Shown: positions 25,814 through 38,825, counted from the stretch's first letter. The stretch is 64,000 nt of DNA from Herbaspirillum sp. SJZ106 (GCF_006715495.1 NZ_VFNI01000005.1:186001-250000); one strand, 5' to 3'. Numbers and translations: made by a program. The notes: generated from the sequence alone by a model not told the origin.

Positions 25814-26620
25814 ATGTGGGTCGACACGCATTGCCATCTCGACGCCGGGGAATTCGGCGGCCATAACGCCTCCGTCGCTGACGATGCGGCGCTGGCCGGT
25901 GTGCGGGCGATCGTGATTCCGGCCATCGCGCGCGCCAATTTCGGCGTCGTGGCGCAGTTGGCGCGTGAGGTAGGCAATGGCGTCTATGCGCTGGGGATCC
26001 ACCCTCTTTACGTGCCGACCGCCCAGGAAGCCGACCTGCAAGCCTTGCGCGCCGCCATCGAAAGCGCCCTGGCCGACCCGCTGTTCATCGGCGTGGGCGA
26101 GATCGGCCTGGATTTCTTCGTGCCGGAACTGAAGGAGGCGCCGCTGCGCGAGAAGCAGGAGTTCTTCTTTTCCGAACAACTGAAGCTGGCCCGGGATTTC
26201 GGGCTGCCGGTGCTGCTGCATGTGCGCCGTTCGCAGGACATCATCTTGAAGCATCTGCGCCGCATCCGCGTGCCGGGCGGCATCGCCCATGCCTTCAATG
26301 GCAGTTTCCAGCAGGCGCAGGCGTTTATCGGCCTGGGGCTGCACCTGGGCTTCGGCGGCGCCATGACCTTCCCGCGTTCGCTGCAGATCCGCCGGCTGGC
26401 CGCCGAGCTGCCGTTGCCGGCCATCGTGCTGGAGACCGACGCCCCTGACATCGCCCCCGCCTGGCGCCATCCCGGCGTCAACACGCCCGACCAGATTCCG
26501 CGCATCGGCGAGGTGCTGGCCGAGTTGCGCGGCATGCCGCCGTCAGAGATCGCCGCCGCCACTTGCGCCAATGCCCTGGCCGCCTTGCCGAGGCTTGCCT
26601 GTTCCGGATTGGGCCTCTGA
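25814..26620 (+). CDS. TatD-family metal-dependent hydrolase
   Basis: Amidohydrolase-fold deoxyribonuclease-like protein of 268 residues. Metal ligands: His pair in VDTHCHLD (5-7), Glu in GVGEIGLDFF, His in LLHVRRSQD, His in GIAHAFNG, and Asp in VLETDAPD. TatD proteins show Mg-dependent 3'-5' exonuclease or AP-type DNase activity, and have been linked to DNA repair and fragment processing. This copy resembles the YjjV branch. It overlaps the next gene by one base (TGATG), so translation is coupled with comEC, which fits a shared DNA-handling unit. Confidence 0.9.
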   Translation: MWVDTHCHLDAGEFGGHNASVADDAALAGVRAIVIPAIARANFGVVAQLAREVGNGVYALGIHPLYVPTAQEADLQALRAAIESALADPLFIGVGEIGLDFFVPELKEAPLREKQEFFFSEQLKLARDFGLPVLLHVRRSQDIILKHLRRIRVPGGIAHAFNGSFQQAQAFIGLGLHLGFGGAMTFPRSLQIRRLAAELPLPAIVLETDAPDIAPAWRHPGVNTPDQIPRIGEVLAELRGMPPSEIAAATCANALAALPRLACSGLGL

Positions 26621-29118
26621 TGCGCAGTGTGATCATCGGCTTTGCCTTCGGTATTGGATTACTGCAGATGCAGGCGCGGCTGCCTGGCGTGGAGTGGTAT
26701 GCGGCCGGCCTGGTGCTGGCCGTGCTGCTGGCGCTCACCGCATGGAAATTCTGGCAACCCTTCCTGCGCATCCCGTTGCTGCTGACCTGCGGCGCCTGGG
26801 TGGGGTTCTTGTGGGCCGCGGCCTTTGCGCACTATTACCTGGAGCAGGAACTCCCATCGGCGTGGGAGGGCAGGGACGTGACCGTGATCGGCACCGTGGC
26901 CAACCTGCCGGACCGCAATGAACAGGGCGTGCGCTTTCGTTTCGATGTCGAGCAGGTGGTGCAGCAGGTGACGCAGCAGGAGGCGGTGACGCCGCCGGTG
27001 CCGCCCAGGCTGGCCCTGGCGTGGTACGGCAACCGCCGTTATCAGGCGCCGGTGGAGGATGGCGAAGCGGCGGCGCCGGGACGCCAGCCGGTGGCCGATA
27101 TCCGGCCCGGCGAGCGCTGGCGGCTGACGGTGCGCCTGAAGCGTCCGCACGGCAACGCCAATCCGGGCGGTTTCGATTACGAGGTGTGGCTGTTGCAGGA
27201 CGACGTGCGCGCCACCGGCTACGTCGTGGGGACGCCGGCTGCGCCTGGCGCGGCCGCGGGCGCGGCCAACCGGCGCCTCGACGCCTTTGTCTGGACGCCG
27301 TCGAATGCCATCGAATACGCGCGCGGCTGGCTGCGCGACCGCATCCTGGCGGCATTGCCGGGCGAACCCTACGCGCCGGTGGTTGCGGCGCTGGTCATGG
27401 GCGACCAGCGCGGCATCAGCCAATCCGACTGGAGCATCTTCAACCGCACCGGTATCGGCCACCTGATGGCGATTTCAGGCTTGCACATCACCATGCTGGC
27501 GGCCATGTGCGGCGGTCTTGCGAGCTGGCTGTGGCGGCGCTCTTTTTTTACCGGCGCGCAATTGCCGTTGTTGCTGCCGGCGCAGAAGGTAGCGGTCATC
27601 GCCGGCATGCTGATGGCGCTGGTGTATGTCTTGCTGGCCGGCTTCGGCGTGCCGGCGCAACGCACGCTTTACATGCTGATCGTGGTCGGCGTCGCTTTCT
27701 GGAGCGGGCGCATCGTGCGCGTGTCGGTGGTGCTGTGCCTGGCCTTGGGGCTGGTGCTGCTGCTCGATCCCTGGTCCCTGCTGTGGCCGGGCTTCTGGTT
27801 GTCCTTCGGCGCCGTGGGCTTGCTGCTGTACGGCACGGTCGGACGCATGCAGCCGCGCCATGCGATGGCGGCGGCGGCGCGTACCCGCTGGTGGCAGAAG
27901 CTGTGGCTGGCAGTCAAGTCCGGCGCCCAGGCCCAGTACATCATCACGCTCGGCCTGGTGCCGCTGACGGTATTGCTGTTTGGCCAATATTCGCTGGTCA
28001 GCCCGATCGCCAATGCCGTCGCCATCCCGCTGGTAGGGCTGGTGGTCACGCCCTTGTCGCTGCTGGGCAGCATCTTGCCGGCATTTGCCGCGGAATGGGT
28101 GCTGCAGGTGCCGCACCAGTTGCTGGTGTGGCTGGCCGGATTCCTGGGCTGGCTCGAGGCGCTGCCGTTCGCGGTATGGGAAACGCCGTTGCCGAGCTGG
28201 TGGATGTTCCTGCTGGCGCTGGGCGGCACGCTGCTGGTGCTGGCGCCGCGCGGCTGGCCGGCCCGCTGGCTGGGGGTATTCGGCTGGCTGCCGCTGATCC
28301 TGAATGCGCCCGGCACGCCGGCGGAGGGCACCATGCGCGTCACCGCCTTCGATATCGGCCAGGGCATGGGGCTGCTGGTGGAAACCCCGGGCCATCGCCT
28401 GCTGTATGACACTGGCCCGTACTACACGCCGCAATCCGACGGCGCCACCCGGGTGCTCCTGCCTTACCTGCGCGCGCGTGGCATCGACCGGATCGACCGC
28501 CTGGTCATTTCGCATAGCGATATCGACCATTCCGGCGGCGCCTTGTCCCTGCTCAAGGGTGTGCGTATCGACAGCGTCTATTCGTCGCTGGCCGAGGGCA
28601 GCCCCATCGTCAAGGCTGCGCCGTCGCACCAGCGCTGCGTGGCGGGGCAATCGTGGAATTGGGACGGCATCGGCTTCACCATGCTGCATCCGGTGCCGGC
28701 CATCTATGAGAGCACCAAGTGGAAACCCAATGCGCTCAGCTGCGTGCTGAAGGTGCAGATCGGGCGCCAATCGATTCTGCTGGCCGGCGATGTCGAGGCG
28801 ATACAGGAAGATCAGATGCTCAATGGCGCCATGGCCGAGCAGTTGCCGTCAACCGTGCTGCTGGCGCCGCATCACGGCAGCAAGACTTCCTCGACCGAGC
28901 CGTTCCTGCGCGCCGTGCGGCCGGAGGTGGCGATCTTCCAGGTCGGCTACCGCAACCGCTTCAACCATCCCAATCCGGAAGTCTTCGAGCGCTACCAGCG
29001 CCTGGGCATCCGCCGTTTGCGTACCGATGAATCGGGGGCGGTGACGCTCACCTTCGGCGACCAGTTGAATGTGGAGGAGTACCGCAAGACGCATGCGCGC
29101 TATTGGTACGGACGCTAG
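26620..29118 (+). CDS. comEC: DNA internalization competence protein ComEC/Rec2
   Basis: Inner-membrane channel protein that carries single-stranded DNA into the cytoplasm during natural transformation, 832 residues. N-terminal helices and the OB-like DUF4131 domain (about 40-210) come first. The competence domain follows, with many membrane helices and the motif GDQRGISQSDW, then GIGHLMAISGLHITMLA. The C-terminal metallo-beta-lactamase-like domain has FDIGQGMGLLVETPGHRLLY, HSDIDHSGGA and LAPHHGSKTSS, which probably forms the nuclease. It starts at ATG 26620, one base inside the tatD stop. Whether the strain is naturally competent cannot be judged; pilus and ComEA genes are not in the window. 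Confidence 0.95.
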   Translation: MRSVIIGFAFGIGLLQMQARLPGVEWYAAGLVLAVLLALTAWKFWQPFLRIPLLLTCGAWVGFLWAAAFAHYYLEQELPSAWEGRDVTVIGTVANLPDRNEQGVRFRFDVEQVVQQVTQQEAVTPPVPPRLALAWYGNRRYQAPVEDGEAAAPGRQPVADIRPGERWRLTVRLKRPHGNANPGGFDYEVWLLQDDVRATGYVVGTPAAPGAAAGAANRRLDAFVWTPSNAIEYARGWLRDRILAALPGEPYAPVVAALVMGDQRGISQSDWSIFNRTGIGHLMAISGLHITMLAAMCGGLASWLWRRSFFTGAQLPLLLPAQKVAVIAGMLMALVYVLLAGFGVPAQRTLYMLIVVGVAFWSGRIVRVSVVLCLALGLVLLLDPWSLLWPGFWLSFGAVGLLLYGTVGRMQPRHAMAAAARTRWWQKLWLAVKSGAQAQYIITLGLVPLTVLLFGQYSLVSPIANAVAIPLVGLVVTPLSLLGSILPAFAAEWVLQVPHQLLVWLAGFLGWLEALPFAVWETPLPSWWMFLLALGGTLLVLAPRGWPARWLGVFGWLPLILNAPGTPAEGTMRVTAFDIGQGMGLLVETPGHRLLYDTGPYYTPQSDGATRVLLPYLRARGIDRIDRLVISHSDIDHSGGALSLLKGVRIDSVYSSLAEGSPIVKAAPSHQRCVAGQSWNWDGIGFTMLHPVPAIYESTKWKPNALSCVLKVQIGRQSILLAGDVEAIQEDQMLNGAMAEQLPSTVLLAPHHGSKTSSTEPFLRAVRPEVAIFQVGYRNRFNHPNPEVFERYQRLGIRRLRTDESGAVTLTFGDQLNVEEYRKTHARYWYGR

Positions 29119-29205
29119 TCGCAATATTTCGCGATCCAGGAAAATAGCACGCTCAGGGTGATTGCGGTTTTGCTATGCTGCCATTACTTTCTTCCATCGC
29201 ATTCT

Positions 29206-30021
29206 ATGAGCTTGCCGATCTTGCATTTCGCGCATGCCAACAGTTACCCGGCCGGTACCTATGGCATGTTCTTCGAACAACTGCGCCAGCACTACGACGT
29301 GCGCGCGCTGGCCATGCATGCGCACAACCCGCGTTATCCGGTCGATGACGGCTGGCGCAAGCTGGGGCGCGAGCTGGTCGAGGAGCTGGAGCGCAATTAC
29401 CGCGAACCGGCGATCCTGGTGGGGCACTCGATGGGCGGCATCCTGTCGCTGATGGCCGCGCGCAAGCGTCCCGACCTGGCGCGCTGCGTGGTGCTGCTGG
29501 ATTCGCCCATCGTGGCGGGCTGGCGCGCGCAGGCCTTGCGCGTGGCCAAATTGCTCAAGCTGGAGGGCAAGCGTTCGCCGGCGGTGGCGTCGGTCAAGCG
29601 CCGCAATGTCTGGCCGGACATGGAGAGCGCCTACCGGCATTACGCCGCCAAGGCCATGTTCGCCGCCTGGCCGCAGCGCGTGCTGCGCGATTACGTGGAA
29701 CATGGCCTGGCGCCGCAAGCGGACGGCAGCGTGCGCCTGCGTTTCACGCGCGAGGCGGAAACCGCGGTCTATCGCACCATTCCCCATCATCTTGGCGGCC
29801 TGACGCGCCGGCCTTATCCGGTGCCGGTCGGGTTTGTCGGCGGCGCCGATTCGGTCGAGTGCCGGCTGGCCGGGCTGGACGCCACCCGGCGCCTGGTGGG
29901 CAATCACTTCCGGCAGATCCCCGGCGGCCACCTGTTTCCCATGGAGTCGCCGCTGCTGGCGGCCCAGGCCACGCACGAGATGATCCAGGCCTTGTTGCAA
30001 GCGGAAAGGGCGAAGAACTAA
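29206..30021 (+). CDS. Alpha/beta hydrolase
   Basis: Soluble alpha/beta hydrolase of 271 residues. The nucleophile elbow is LVGHSMGG (Ser at about 82). The strand and oxyanion part is LHFAHANSYPAGTYG. The probable acid lies in VGFVGGADSVE and the His in IPGGHLFPMES, so the triad appears complete. The ATG at 29206 gives the typical start MSLPILHFAHAN; the frame is open a little further upstream. It may be an esterase, lipase or haloperoxidase-like hydrolase; the substrate is unknown. It stands between comEC and pyrG as a separate unit. Confidence 0.85.
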   Translation: MSLPILHFAHANSYPAGTYGMFFEQLRQHYDVRALAMHAHNPRYPVDDGWRKLGRELVEELERNYREPAILVGHSMGGILSLMAARKRPDLARCVVLLDSPIVAGWRAQALRVAKLLKLEGKRSPAVASVKRRNVWPDMESAYRHYAAKAMFAAWPQRVLRDYVEHGLAPQADGSVRLRFTREAETAVYRTIPHHLGGLTRRPYPVPVGFVGGADSVECRLAGLDATRRLVGNHFRQIPGGHLFPMESPLLAAQATHEMIQALLQAERAKN

Positions 30022-30114
30022 GCGGGGCGGAGGTTGTCAAGACGGGAGGCCTCGCGGGCCGTGTTTTCTCCACGCAAGTTTCGCCGCGGCGAGACAGATA
30101 TCGGCGCAAGGGGA

Positions 30115-32703
<2,589 letters not shown>

Positions 32704-32712
32704 TCGCGCGTC

Positions 32713-32738
32713 AAGCGGCCGCCGTCCGGCGGCCGCTT
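32713..32738 (+). terminator. GC-rich hairpin after kdsA
   Basis: An 11-bp perfect stem, AAGCGGCCGCC with GGCGGCCGCTT, and loop GTCC. It is followed by CGTTGTGTG, not a true T-run, so it is a partial terminator or a stabiliser between kdsA and eno. Confidence 0.5.
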
Positions 32739-32794
32739 CGTTGTGTGCGCACGCCGGGTTGCAGCAGCCTCCCCGACAGGCCCGCGCCACCGCC

Positions 32795-32800
32795 TACAAT
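32795..32800 (+). promoter_or_regulatory. -10 element upstream of eno
   Basis: TACAAT, a one-mismatch -10, lies about 26 bp before the eno ATG in an AT-rich patch. The -35 is not clear, so a separate eno promoter is plausible but unproven. Confidence 0.45.
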
Positions 32801-32814
32801 TTTTAAAACCTTGA

Positions 32815-34110
<1,296 letters not shown>

Positions 34111-34116
34111 AGCGTA

Positions 34117-34151
34117 GCGGCGCGTGCCTCGCAACCCGATGCACGCGCCGC
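34117..34151 (+). promoter_or_regulatory. Intercistronic hairpin between eno and ftsB
   Basis: GCGGCGCGTGC at 34117-34127 pairs perfectly with GCACGCGCCGC at 34141-34151 across a 13-base loop. No T-run follows. It probably lowers read-through into, or stabilises mRNA upstream of, ftsB. Confidence 0.5.
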
Positions 34152-34168
34152 GCTGAGAGCTCCCGGCC

Positions 34169-34573
34169 ATGCGCCTGATCATCCTTTGCCTGTCACTCTT
34201 GCTGGTGCTGATCCAGTATCCGCTCTGGCTGGGCAAGGGCGGCTGGCTCAAGGTCTGGGAACTCGACCGCCAGGTCCAGCAGGCGCGCAAGAAGAACGAT
34301 GAGCTCAAGGAACGCAATGCCAAGCTGGCTTCCGAAGTCGACGACCTGAAGCAGAGCAAGGGCGCGGTCGAAGAGCGCGCGCGTTTCGAGCTGGGGATGA
34401 TCAAGCAGAACGAGGTCTTTATCCAGGTGATCGATGGCGCATCGGGCAAGCCATTCGCGTCGGCCAATCCCAATCCCTACATGCCAGGCTCCGGCCAGCC
34501 CAACAGCGTTTCCGTGCCTGCCGCGGCGCCGTCGTCGGGCGGGAGCGCCGAAGCGCCCAGGGCCGCGCGCTAG
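34169..34573 (+). CDS. ftsB: Cell division protein FtsB
   Basis: Small bitopic membrane protein of 134 residues in the FtsQBL divisome subcomplex. One membrane helix (about 3-20, [20 protein letters not shown]) precedes a coiled coil (about 28-72) rich in Glu/Lys/Leu, then the FtsB-like region with [18 protein letters not shown]. The C-terminal 30 residues are Pro/Ser/Ala-rich. It sits after eno, the conserved position of ftsB. The length is slightly above the E. coli protein's 103 residues because of that tail. Confidence 0.92.
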   Translation: MRLIILCLSLLLVLIQYPLWLGKGGWLKVWELDRQVQQARKKNDELKERNAKLASEVDDLKQSKGAVEERARFELGMIKQNEVFIQVIDGASGKPFASANPNPYMPGSGQPNSVSVPAAAPSSGGSAEAPRAAR

Positions 34574-34680
34574 CCGCACGTTGTGCGCACGTTGCGCAGG
34601 CTGCGGCGGGATAAGCCGAATGCAGGCCTGCCCGGCCCCCGATCTCCCGACCATTTTCCTACCGTCCCGGACCTGCACGA

Positions 34681-35271
34681 ATGTCGATCGATACGCCGCT
34701 GTCGTTGTCCGGCCTGTCCACCACGCCGCTGGAGCTGCTGTCGTTCCTGCTGGCGGTGCTCACCGTCTGGCTCAACATCCGCCAGAACCATTGGGCCTGG
34801 CTGTTTTCCATTCTGTCTTCGTTGCTGTATGCGGCAGTGTTCGTCGATGCCCGCCTGTACGGCGACTCCGGCTTGCAGTTCGTCTTCGTCGCGGTGTCCA
34901 TCTGGGGCTGGTACCAATGGCTGCGCGGCGGCCAGCAGCACCGGCCGTTGCCGGTGTCGCGCCTGGACCGCGCCGGCTGGGCGTTGACGCTGGCGGCATG
35001 GGGCGCCGGCTTTGCGCTCCTGTCCTGGTTCCTGCGCCGCTATACGGATACCGACGTGCCGCACATGGATGCCTTCCTTACCGCCGGCAGCCTGGTGGGG
35101 CAACTCCTGCTGTCGCGCAAGAAAATCGAAAACTGGCTGGTGTGGATCCTGGTGGACGTGCTGTATGTCGGCCTCTACCTCTACAAGCACCTGACGCTGA
35201 CGGCGATACTGTACGGCCTGTTCGTCATCATGGCGATGGCCGGCTGGCGCAGCTGGCGGCGTTCGGAATAA
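34681..35271 (+). CDS. pnuC: Nicotinamide riboside transporter PnuC
   Basis: Inner-membrane facilitator for nicotinamide riboside, 196 residues. Six or seven helices are predicted. The family mark FVAVSIWGWYQW is present, with the NHWAWLFSILSSLLYAAVF and IENWLVWILVDVLYVGLYLYK segments. No nadR kinase gene is adjacent, and I see no NAD-riboswitch-like structure in the 107 bp before the start. It may feed NAD salvage through an enzyme encoded elsewhere. The neighbouring gene is ftsB, in the same direction but probably a separate unit. Confidence 0.9.
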   Translation: MSIDTPLSLSGLSTTPLELLSFLLAVLTVWLNIRQNHWAWLFSILSSLLYAAVFVDARLYGDSGLQFVFVAVSIWGWYQWLRGGQQHRPLPVSRLDRAGWALTLAAWGAGFALLSWFLRRYTDTDVPHMDAFLTAGSLVGQLLLSRKKIENWLVWILVDVLYVGLYLYKHLTLTAILYGLFVIMAMAGWRSWRRSE

Positions 35272-35290
35272 CAAGGCCGGATGCGGCGTC

Positions 35291-36889
35291 CTATGCCGCC
35301 GGCAAGGCGTCGGGCGCCGGCGGATCGGCGAAGACGATGCGGTTCTTGCCCGCATTCTTGGCTTTATAGAGGGCCACGTCGGCGCGCTTGATCAGTTGCG
35401 CCTGGCTTTCGCCTTTGTGGTGTTCGGCGACGCCGGCGCTGAAGGTGATCAGCAGGCGCTGGCTTTCATGCATGAAGAGGCGCTTGGTCAGTTCGCGCTG
35501 GACCCGGGTGATGATCTGGACGGCATCCTGCGGTTCGGTTTCCGGCATCAGCACGATGAATTCCTCGCCGCCGAAGCGCGCGATCACGTCCAGCTTGCGC
35601 AAGGTTTCCTTGATCACCTTGACCATGTGGACCAGCACTTCGTCGCCGGTGTCGTGGCCGTGGGTGTCGTTGATGCGCTTGAAGTCGTCCAGGTCCAGCA
35701 AGGCGATGCACAGCGGCGTGTCGCGCCGTTCGGCGTTGGCGATTTCACGCTCCAGCGACTCGTCCATGCCGCGCCGGTTCAGGCTGCCGGTCAGCTGGTC
35801 TTCGCGCACCAGTTCGCCCATCTGCACCAGTTGGCTTTCCAGCGCATGGATGCGGGCTTCGGCTTTTTCCACTTCCTGCCGCGCATCTTCCATGGCGTCG
35901 CGCGAACGGCTGGTTTCTTCCTGGGCGTTCTGGGTTTCGCGCATGATGTCGCTCAGTACCGAGTTGAGGTCGCTGATGTTGCCGGCCTGGCTGATCTGCT
36001 GCGAGAAGCCGCTGATGGTCTTCTGGTAGTTGCTGGTGGTCGAGAGCATCGCCGAGAGCCGGTCGACGAAGGTCAGCATCATGTTCTTGACCACCACCTT
36101 TTCCTCGGCCAGCGTGTTCTTCAGCAAGCCTTGCTTGTAGATCACTTCCTTGAGGTTCTTGGTCGCGTCGGCCAGCGAGGTCTTGCTGATCGGGCCGGCG
36201 ATCAGGGCTTGCACGGTTTCGATCTGGGTGGAGAGCCAGGAGCCCTGTTCCAGCAACCCGTTGATGTTTTCCAGCAGCAGCTGGAACAGGCGCATCAGCA
36301 ATTCCTGCTGCTGCGCCATGTCGTCGGCCTTGAGCTCGATCTGGAAACTCAGTTGCTTGATGCGCCCGATGATCTCGGTCATCGCCTGTTCGGAGAACGC
36401 CGTCTTCAGGTCCTGGCCGCTGGATTTCGACTCGTTGGCCAGTTCCGGCGCGCTTTCCAGCAGCGAGGAGAGGTTGAACACCAGTACCCGCGCCAGCACT
36501 TCGCGCAGCATCTTTTCCTTCTTGCTGTCGCGGATGAACTGCCGCTCCAGGTCCACCGGCATCAGTTCGCCGTGCGGGACGAGCGGGCGTGTGCTCCAGT
36601 TCTCTTGCGCGAATTCGCCTAGTTGCCGCGCATATTCTCCCCAGTCGCTGTTTTCCTGGGCGCGCACCAGGCGCATCCCCAGGAGGCCGTTCTCGCCCGG
36701 CTGCCTGGCCAAGCTGGCGGCCAGGTCGGCCAGTACCGTTTCTGCGCGGATTTCGGGCGGGCCGCCCAGGATTTCCTCATAGGCGACGCGATAGGCTTCC
36801 GGGGTGGGGGCGATGCGGCGGGTGCCGAGGCGCTGGAAAGCCTCGCGGGCGATTTCGACGGGGCTTAAGGTGGACGTTTTCTTGGACAT
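35291..36889 (-). CDS. Diguanylate cyclase with N-terminal helical domain
   Basis: Soluble c-di-GMP synthase of 532 residues from ATG 36889 (a TTG four codons upstream is possible). Residues 1-360 are mostly helical with several coiled-coil stretches and no membrane helix, and I do not recognise a named sensor domain. Residues about 360-520 form a GGDEF domain with DDFKRINDTHGH, RFGGEEF, and ADVALYKAKNAGKNR. An RxxD inhibitory site (RKLD) sits five residues before GGEEF, so product inhibition is likely. It lies next to a response regulator and histidine kinase on the same strand but with a 233-bp gap. Confidence 0.93.
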   Translation of the reverse strand: MSKKTSTLSPVEIAREAFQRLGTRRIAPTPEAYRVAYEEILGGPPEIRAETVLADLAASLARQPGENGLLGMRLVRAQENSDWGEYARQLGEFAQENWSTRPLVPHGELMPVDLERQFIRDSKKEKMLREVLARVLVFNLSSLLESAPELANESKSSGQDLKTAFSEQAMTEIIGRIKQLSFQIELKADDMAQQQELLMRLFQLLLENINGLLEQGSWLSTQIETVQALIAGPISKTSLADATKNLKEVIYKQGLLKNTLAEEKVVVKNMMLTFVDRLSAMLSTTSNYQKTISGFSQQISQAGNISDLNSVLSDIMRETQNAQEETSRSRDAMEDARQEVEKAEARIHALESQLVQMGELVREDQLTGSLNRRGMDESLEREIANAERRDTPLCIALLDLDDFKRINDTHGHDTGDEVLVHMVKVIKETLRKLDVIARFGGEEFIVLMPETEPQDAVQIITRVQRELTKRLFMHESQRLLITFSAGVAEHHKGESQAQLIKRADVALYKAKNAGKNRIVFADPPAPDALPAA

Positions 36890-37122
36890 GTCGGCAGACA
36901 ATGTTGTTGGCCGCTTTATATCACTGCGACAAGGAGTATTGTGCGCTGGTAACGGCTCATCCGGCCTTTTCCTTTAGGGCCCGTTGGCAATCGCGCATTG
37001 CATGCGCGCGACAGTCGCAAGGCTTGCGATCGGTTCGAAAAATCTCGGGCCATTTTACGTCAAGCGTTTTGGCGTTGAAGGTTTTTTGTCAAGGCCGGCG
37101 GGCGACCGGCGGGAATGCCTTT

Positions 37123-37776
37123 TTATTCCACCAGGTCGTTTTTCAGGGCGTAGTGGGTGAGTTCGGCGTTATGGCGCATCTTCATCTTGGCCAGCACCCG
37201 GGAGCGGTACATGCTGATGGTTTTTACCGAGAGCGAGAGCTCGGCGGCGATATCGCCGACCGTCTTGCCGGAGGCGATCATGACCATGGTCTGGTATTCG
37301 CGGTCCGACAGCGTCTCGTGCAGCGGCGTCTCATGGTCGAAGCCGATCTGGTTGGCCAGCTCCTGCGCCAGCGACGGGCTGATGTATTTGCGCCCGGTGG
37401 CGGCCTGGCGGATCGCAGCCAGCAGTTCGGACGGCGCCACCTGCTTGTTGAGGAAGCCGGCCGCGCCGGCGCGCAGCGCACGGATCGCATACTGGTCTTC
37501 GCGATGGATGGACAGCATCAATACCGGCAACTGGGGATGCTCCTTGCGGATCTGCTTGAGGATGTCGATGCCATTGCGGTCGGGCATGACGATGTCGAGC
37601 AGCATCACGTCGCCGTTGCCCACGCGCGCCAGCTTGATCGCTTCCAGTCCGTTGGCGGCATTGCCGGCCACGACGATATCCTTGGTGCCGGCGCAGATCT
37701 GGCGCAAGCCTTCGCGCACGATGGCATGGTCGTCGGCGATGAGGACTTTGATGGAAGCGGTGTTTTTTTTGCTCAT
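37123..37776 (-). CDS. NarL/FixJ-family response regulator
   Basis: Two-component response regulator of 217 residues. The receiver domain (about 8-125) has the acidic pocket DDH at 15-17, phosphoacceptor Asp61 in LLDIVMPD, and Lys in FLNKQ. The output is a LuxR-type HTH (about 150-212), with LSDREYQTMVMIASGKTVGD and SVKTISMYRSRVLAKM. It activates or represses unknown targets. It lies directly downstream of a soluble NarX-like kinase in the same direction with a 55-bp gap, so the pair forms one system. Confidence 0.95.
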   Translation of the reverse strand: MSKKNTASIKVLIADDHAIVREGLRQICAGTKDIVVAGNAANGLEAIKLARVGNGDVMLLDIVMPDRNGIDILKQIRKEHPQLPVLMLSIHREDQYAIRALRAGAAGFLNKQVAPSELLAAIRQAATGRKYISPSLAQELANQIGFDHETPLHETLSDREYQTMVMIASGKTVGDIAAELSLSVKTISMYRSRVLAKMKMRHNAELTHYALKNDLVE

Positions 37777-37831
37777 GGGCGGGATGCGTCGACCCTCTGT
37801 ATATGGCGAGCCGGTATTCTATAGCGTTCGC

Positions 37832-38506
37832 TCAGCGCGCGACAGGAATCTCCACCCGGATCACAGTGCCTTTGCCTGGCGCGCTATCGAGCTGCAGCGT
37901 TGCGCCCAGCGCCTGCGCGCGGCGCCGCATGTTGCCCAGGCCGTGGCCGCTGCGCAGGGCGGCGGAGGGATCGAAACCGCATCCGTCGTCCTCGATGCGC
38001 AGCGACAGCACATCGCCTTCGCGCCCGGCCGTGATCAAGGCGTTGTCGGCCTGCGCATACTTGGCGACATTATTGAGGGCTTCCCGCACGATGCGAAACA
38101 GCGTGATCACCTCGAATTCCTCCAGTCCTTCCAGGCCGTCGCCGCAGCGCTGGCGGCAGACGATGCCGGTCTGGCGGGTGAACATGCGGCTTTGCCACTC
38201 GAGCGCCTCGGCCAGGCCGAACTCGACGATGGGCGGGCACAGGTCATCGATGATGCCGTGCATGGCGTCGCCCGCCTCGTCAACCAGTTCCTCGGCGTAA
38301 TGCGCCTGGTCATGCTGTTTTTCCATTCCTGCCGCCTGGGCCAGCGATTCGCGCAATTGCCCCAGGGCCATCTTGATGCCGGTCAGGTGGGCGCCGAGCT
38401 CATCGTGCAGGTCGCGGGCGATGCGCGCGCGCTCTTGTTCGCGGATTTTTTCGGTAAGAGACAGGGCTTCCTCGGATGGGTCGCCGGAAATGATTTCCTG
38501 GGGCAT
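37832..38506 (-). CDS. Soluble NarX-type sensor histidine kinase
   Basis: Histidine kinase of the HisKA_3 group, 224 residues from ATG 38506 (a TTG 10 codons upstream is possible). The phosphoacceptor is His34 in ARIARDLHDELGAHLTGIKM. The HATPase domain has VREALNNVAKYAQ (N box), IEDDGCGFDP and GLGNMRRRA (G boxes). It has no membrane helix, PAS, GAF or other sensor domain, only about 30 residues before the His. Its input must therefore come from a partner protein or cytoplasmic state. It is the likely partner of the adjacent response regulator. Confidence 0.92.
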   Translation of the reverse strand: MPQEIISGDPSEEALSLTEKIREQERARIARDLHDELGAHLTGIKMALGQLRESLAQAAGMEKQHDQAHYAEELVDEAGDAMHGIIDDLCPPIVEFGLAEALEWQSRMFTRQTGIVCRQRCGDGLEGLEEFEVITLFRIVREALNNVAKYAQADNALITAGREGDVLSLRIEDDGCGFDPSAALRSGHGLGNMRRRAQALGATLQLDSAPGKGTVIRVEIPVAR

Positions 38507-38672
38507 GTCGGGCGCGGTCGGAATTGAAAACGCCAATCATATCCGGCATGCGCAGCGCGGTCACCAGGTCGCTGCGCAGAAGGTTGATGCAGGGCAAAGC
38601 GGGCGCGCCGCGCCGGAAAATCTTGTCGCTATGCCATTGAGGCCGGCAAACGAGAAATTTCAGGAGAGGGGC

Positions 38673-38702
38673 TTCCCATTAATGCAAGGCCGGTGCTATA
38701 AT
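38673..38702 (+). promoter_or_regulatory. Promoter of the tRNA-Arg gene
   Basis: Perfect -10 TATAAT at 38697-38702 with an extended TG, and TTCCCA at 38673-38678 as a weak -35 with an 18-base spacer. The start point falls near the tRNA 5' end. Confidence 0.75.
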
Positions 38703-38712
38703 TTTGTTTTTC

Positions 38713-38789
38713 GCGGCTGTAGCTCAGCTGGATAGAGTACTTGGCTACGAACCAAGGGGTCGTGGGTTCGATTCCTGCCAGCCGCACCA
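38713..38789 (+). tRNA. tRNA-Arg (anticodon ACG)
   Basis: A complete cloverleaf. Acceptor stem GCGGCTG with CAGCCGC. D arm from GTAGCTCAGC. The anticodon stem CTTGG/CCAAG encloses the loop CTACGAA with anticodon ACG. The T arm contains GGTTCGATTCC. Discriminator A and encoded CCA end at 38789. It reads CGU/CGC/CGA after A-to-I editing. It stands alone with its own promoter and terminator. No integrated element is present at its 3' end. Confidence 0.98.
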
Positions 38790-38797
38790 GATATAAA

Positions 38798-38825
38798 GGG
38801 TCCATCGCAAGATGGGCCCTTTTTT
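38798..38825 (+). terminator. Terminator of the tRNA-Arg gene
   Basis: GGGTCCATC and GATGGGCCC pair over 9 positions (one wobble) around a GCAA tetraloop, followed by six T. Confidence 0.95.

Noticed and set aside
34574-34680. Possible NAD-type riboswitch before pnuC
   Set aside because: Only 107 bp are available, and I could not fold a conserved aptamer-like structure; short GC repeats are present but no family motif.
38713-38789. tRNA-Arg gene as an attachment site for an integrated element
   Set aside because: No integrase, no repeated tRNA 3' end within the window, and ordinary genes on both sides.
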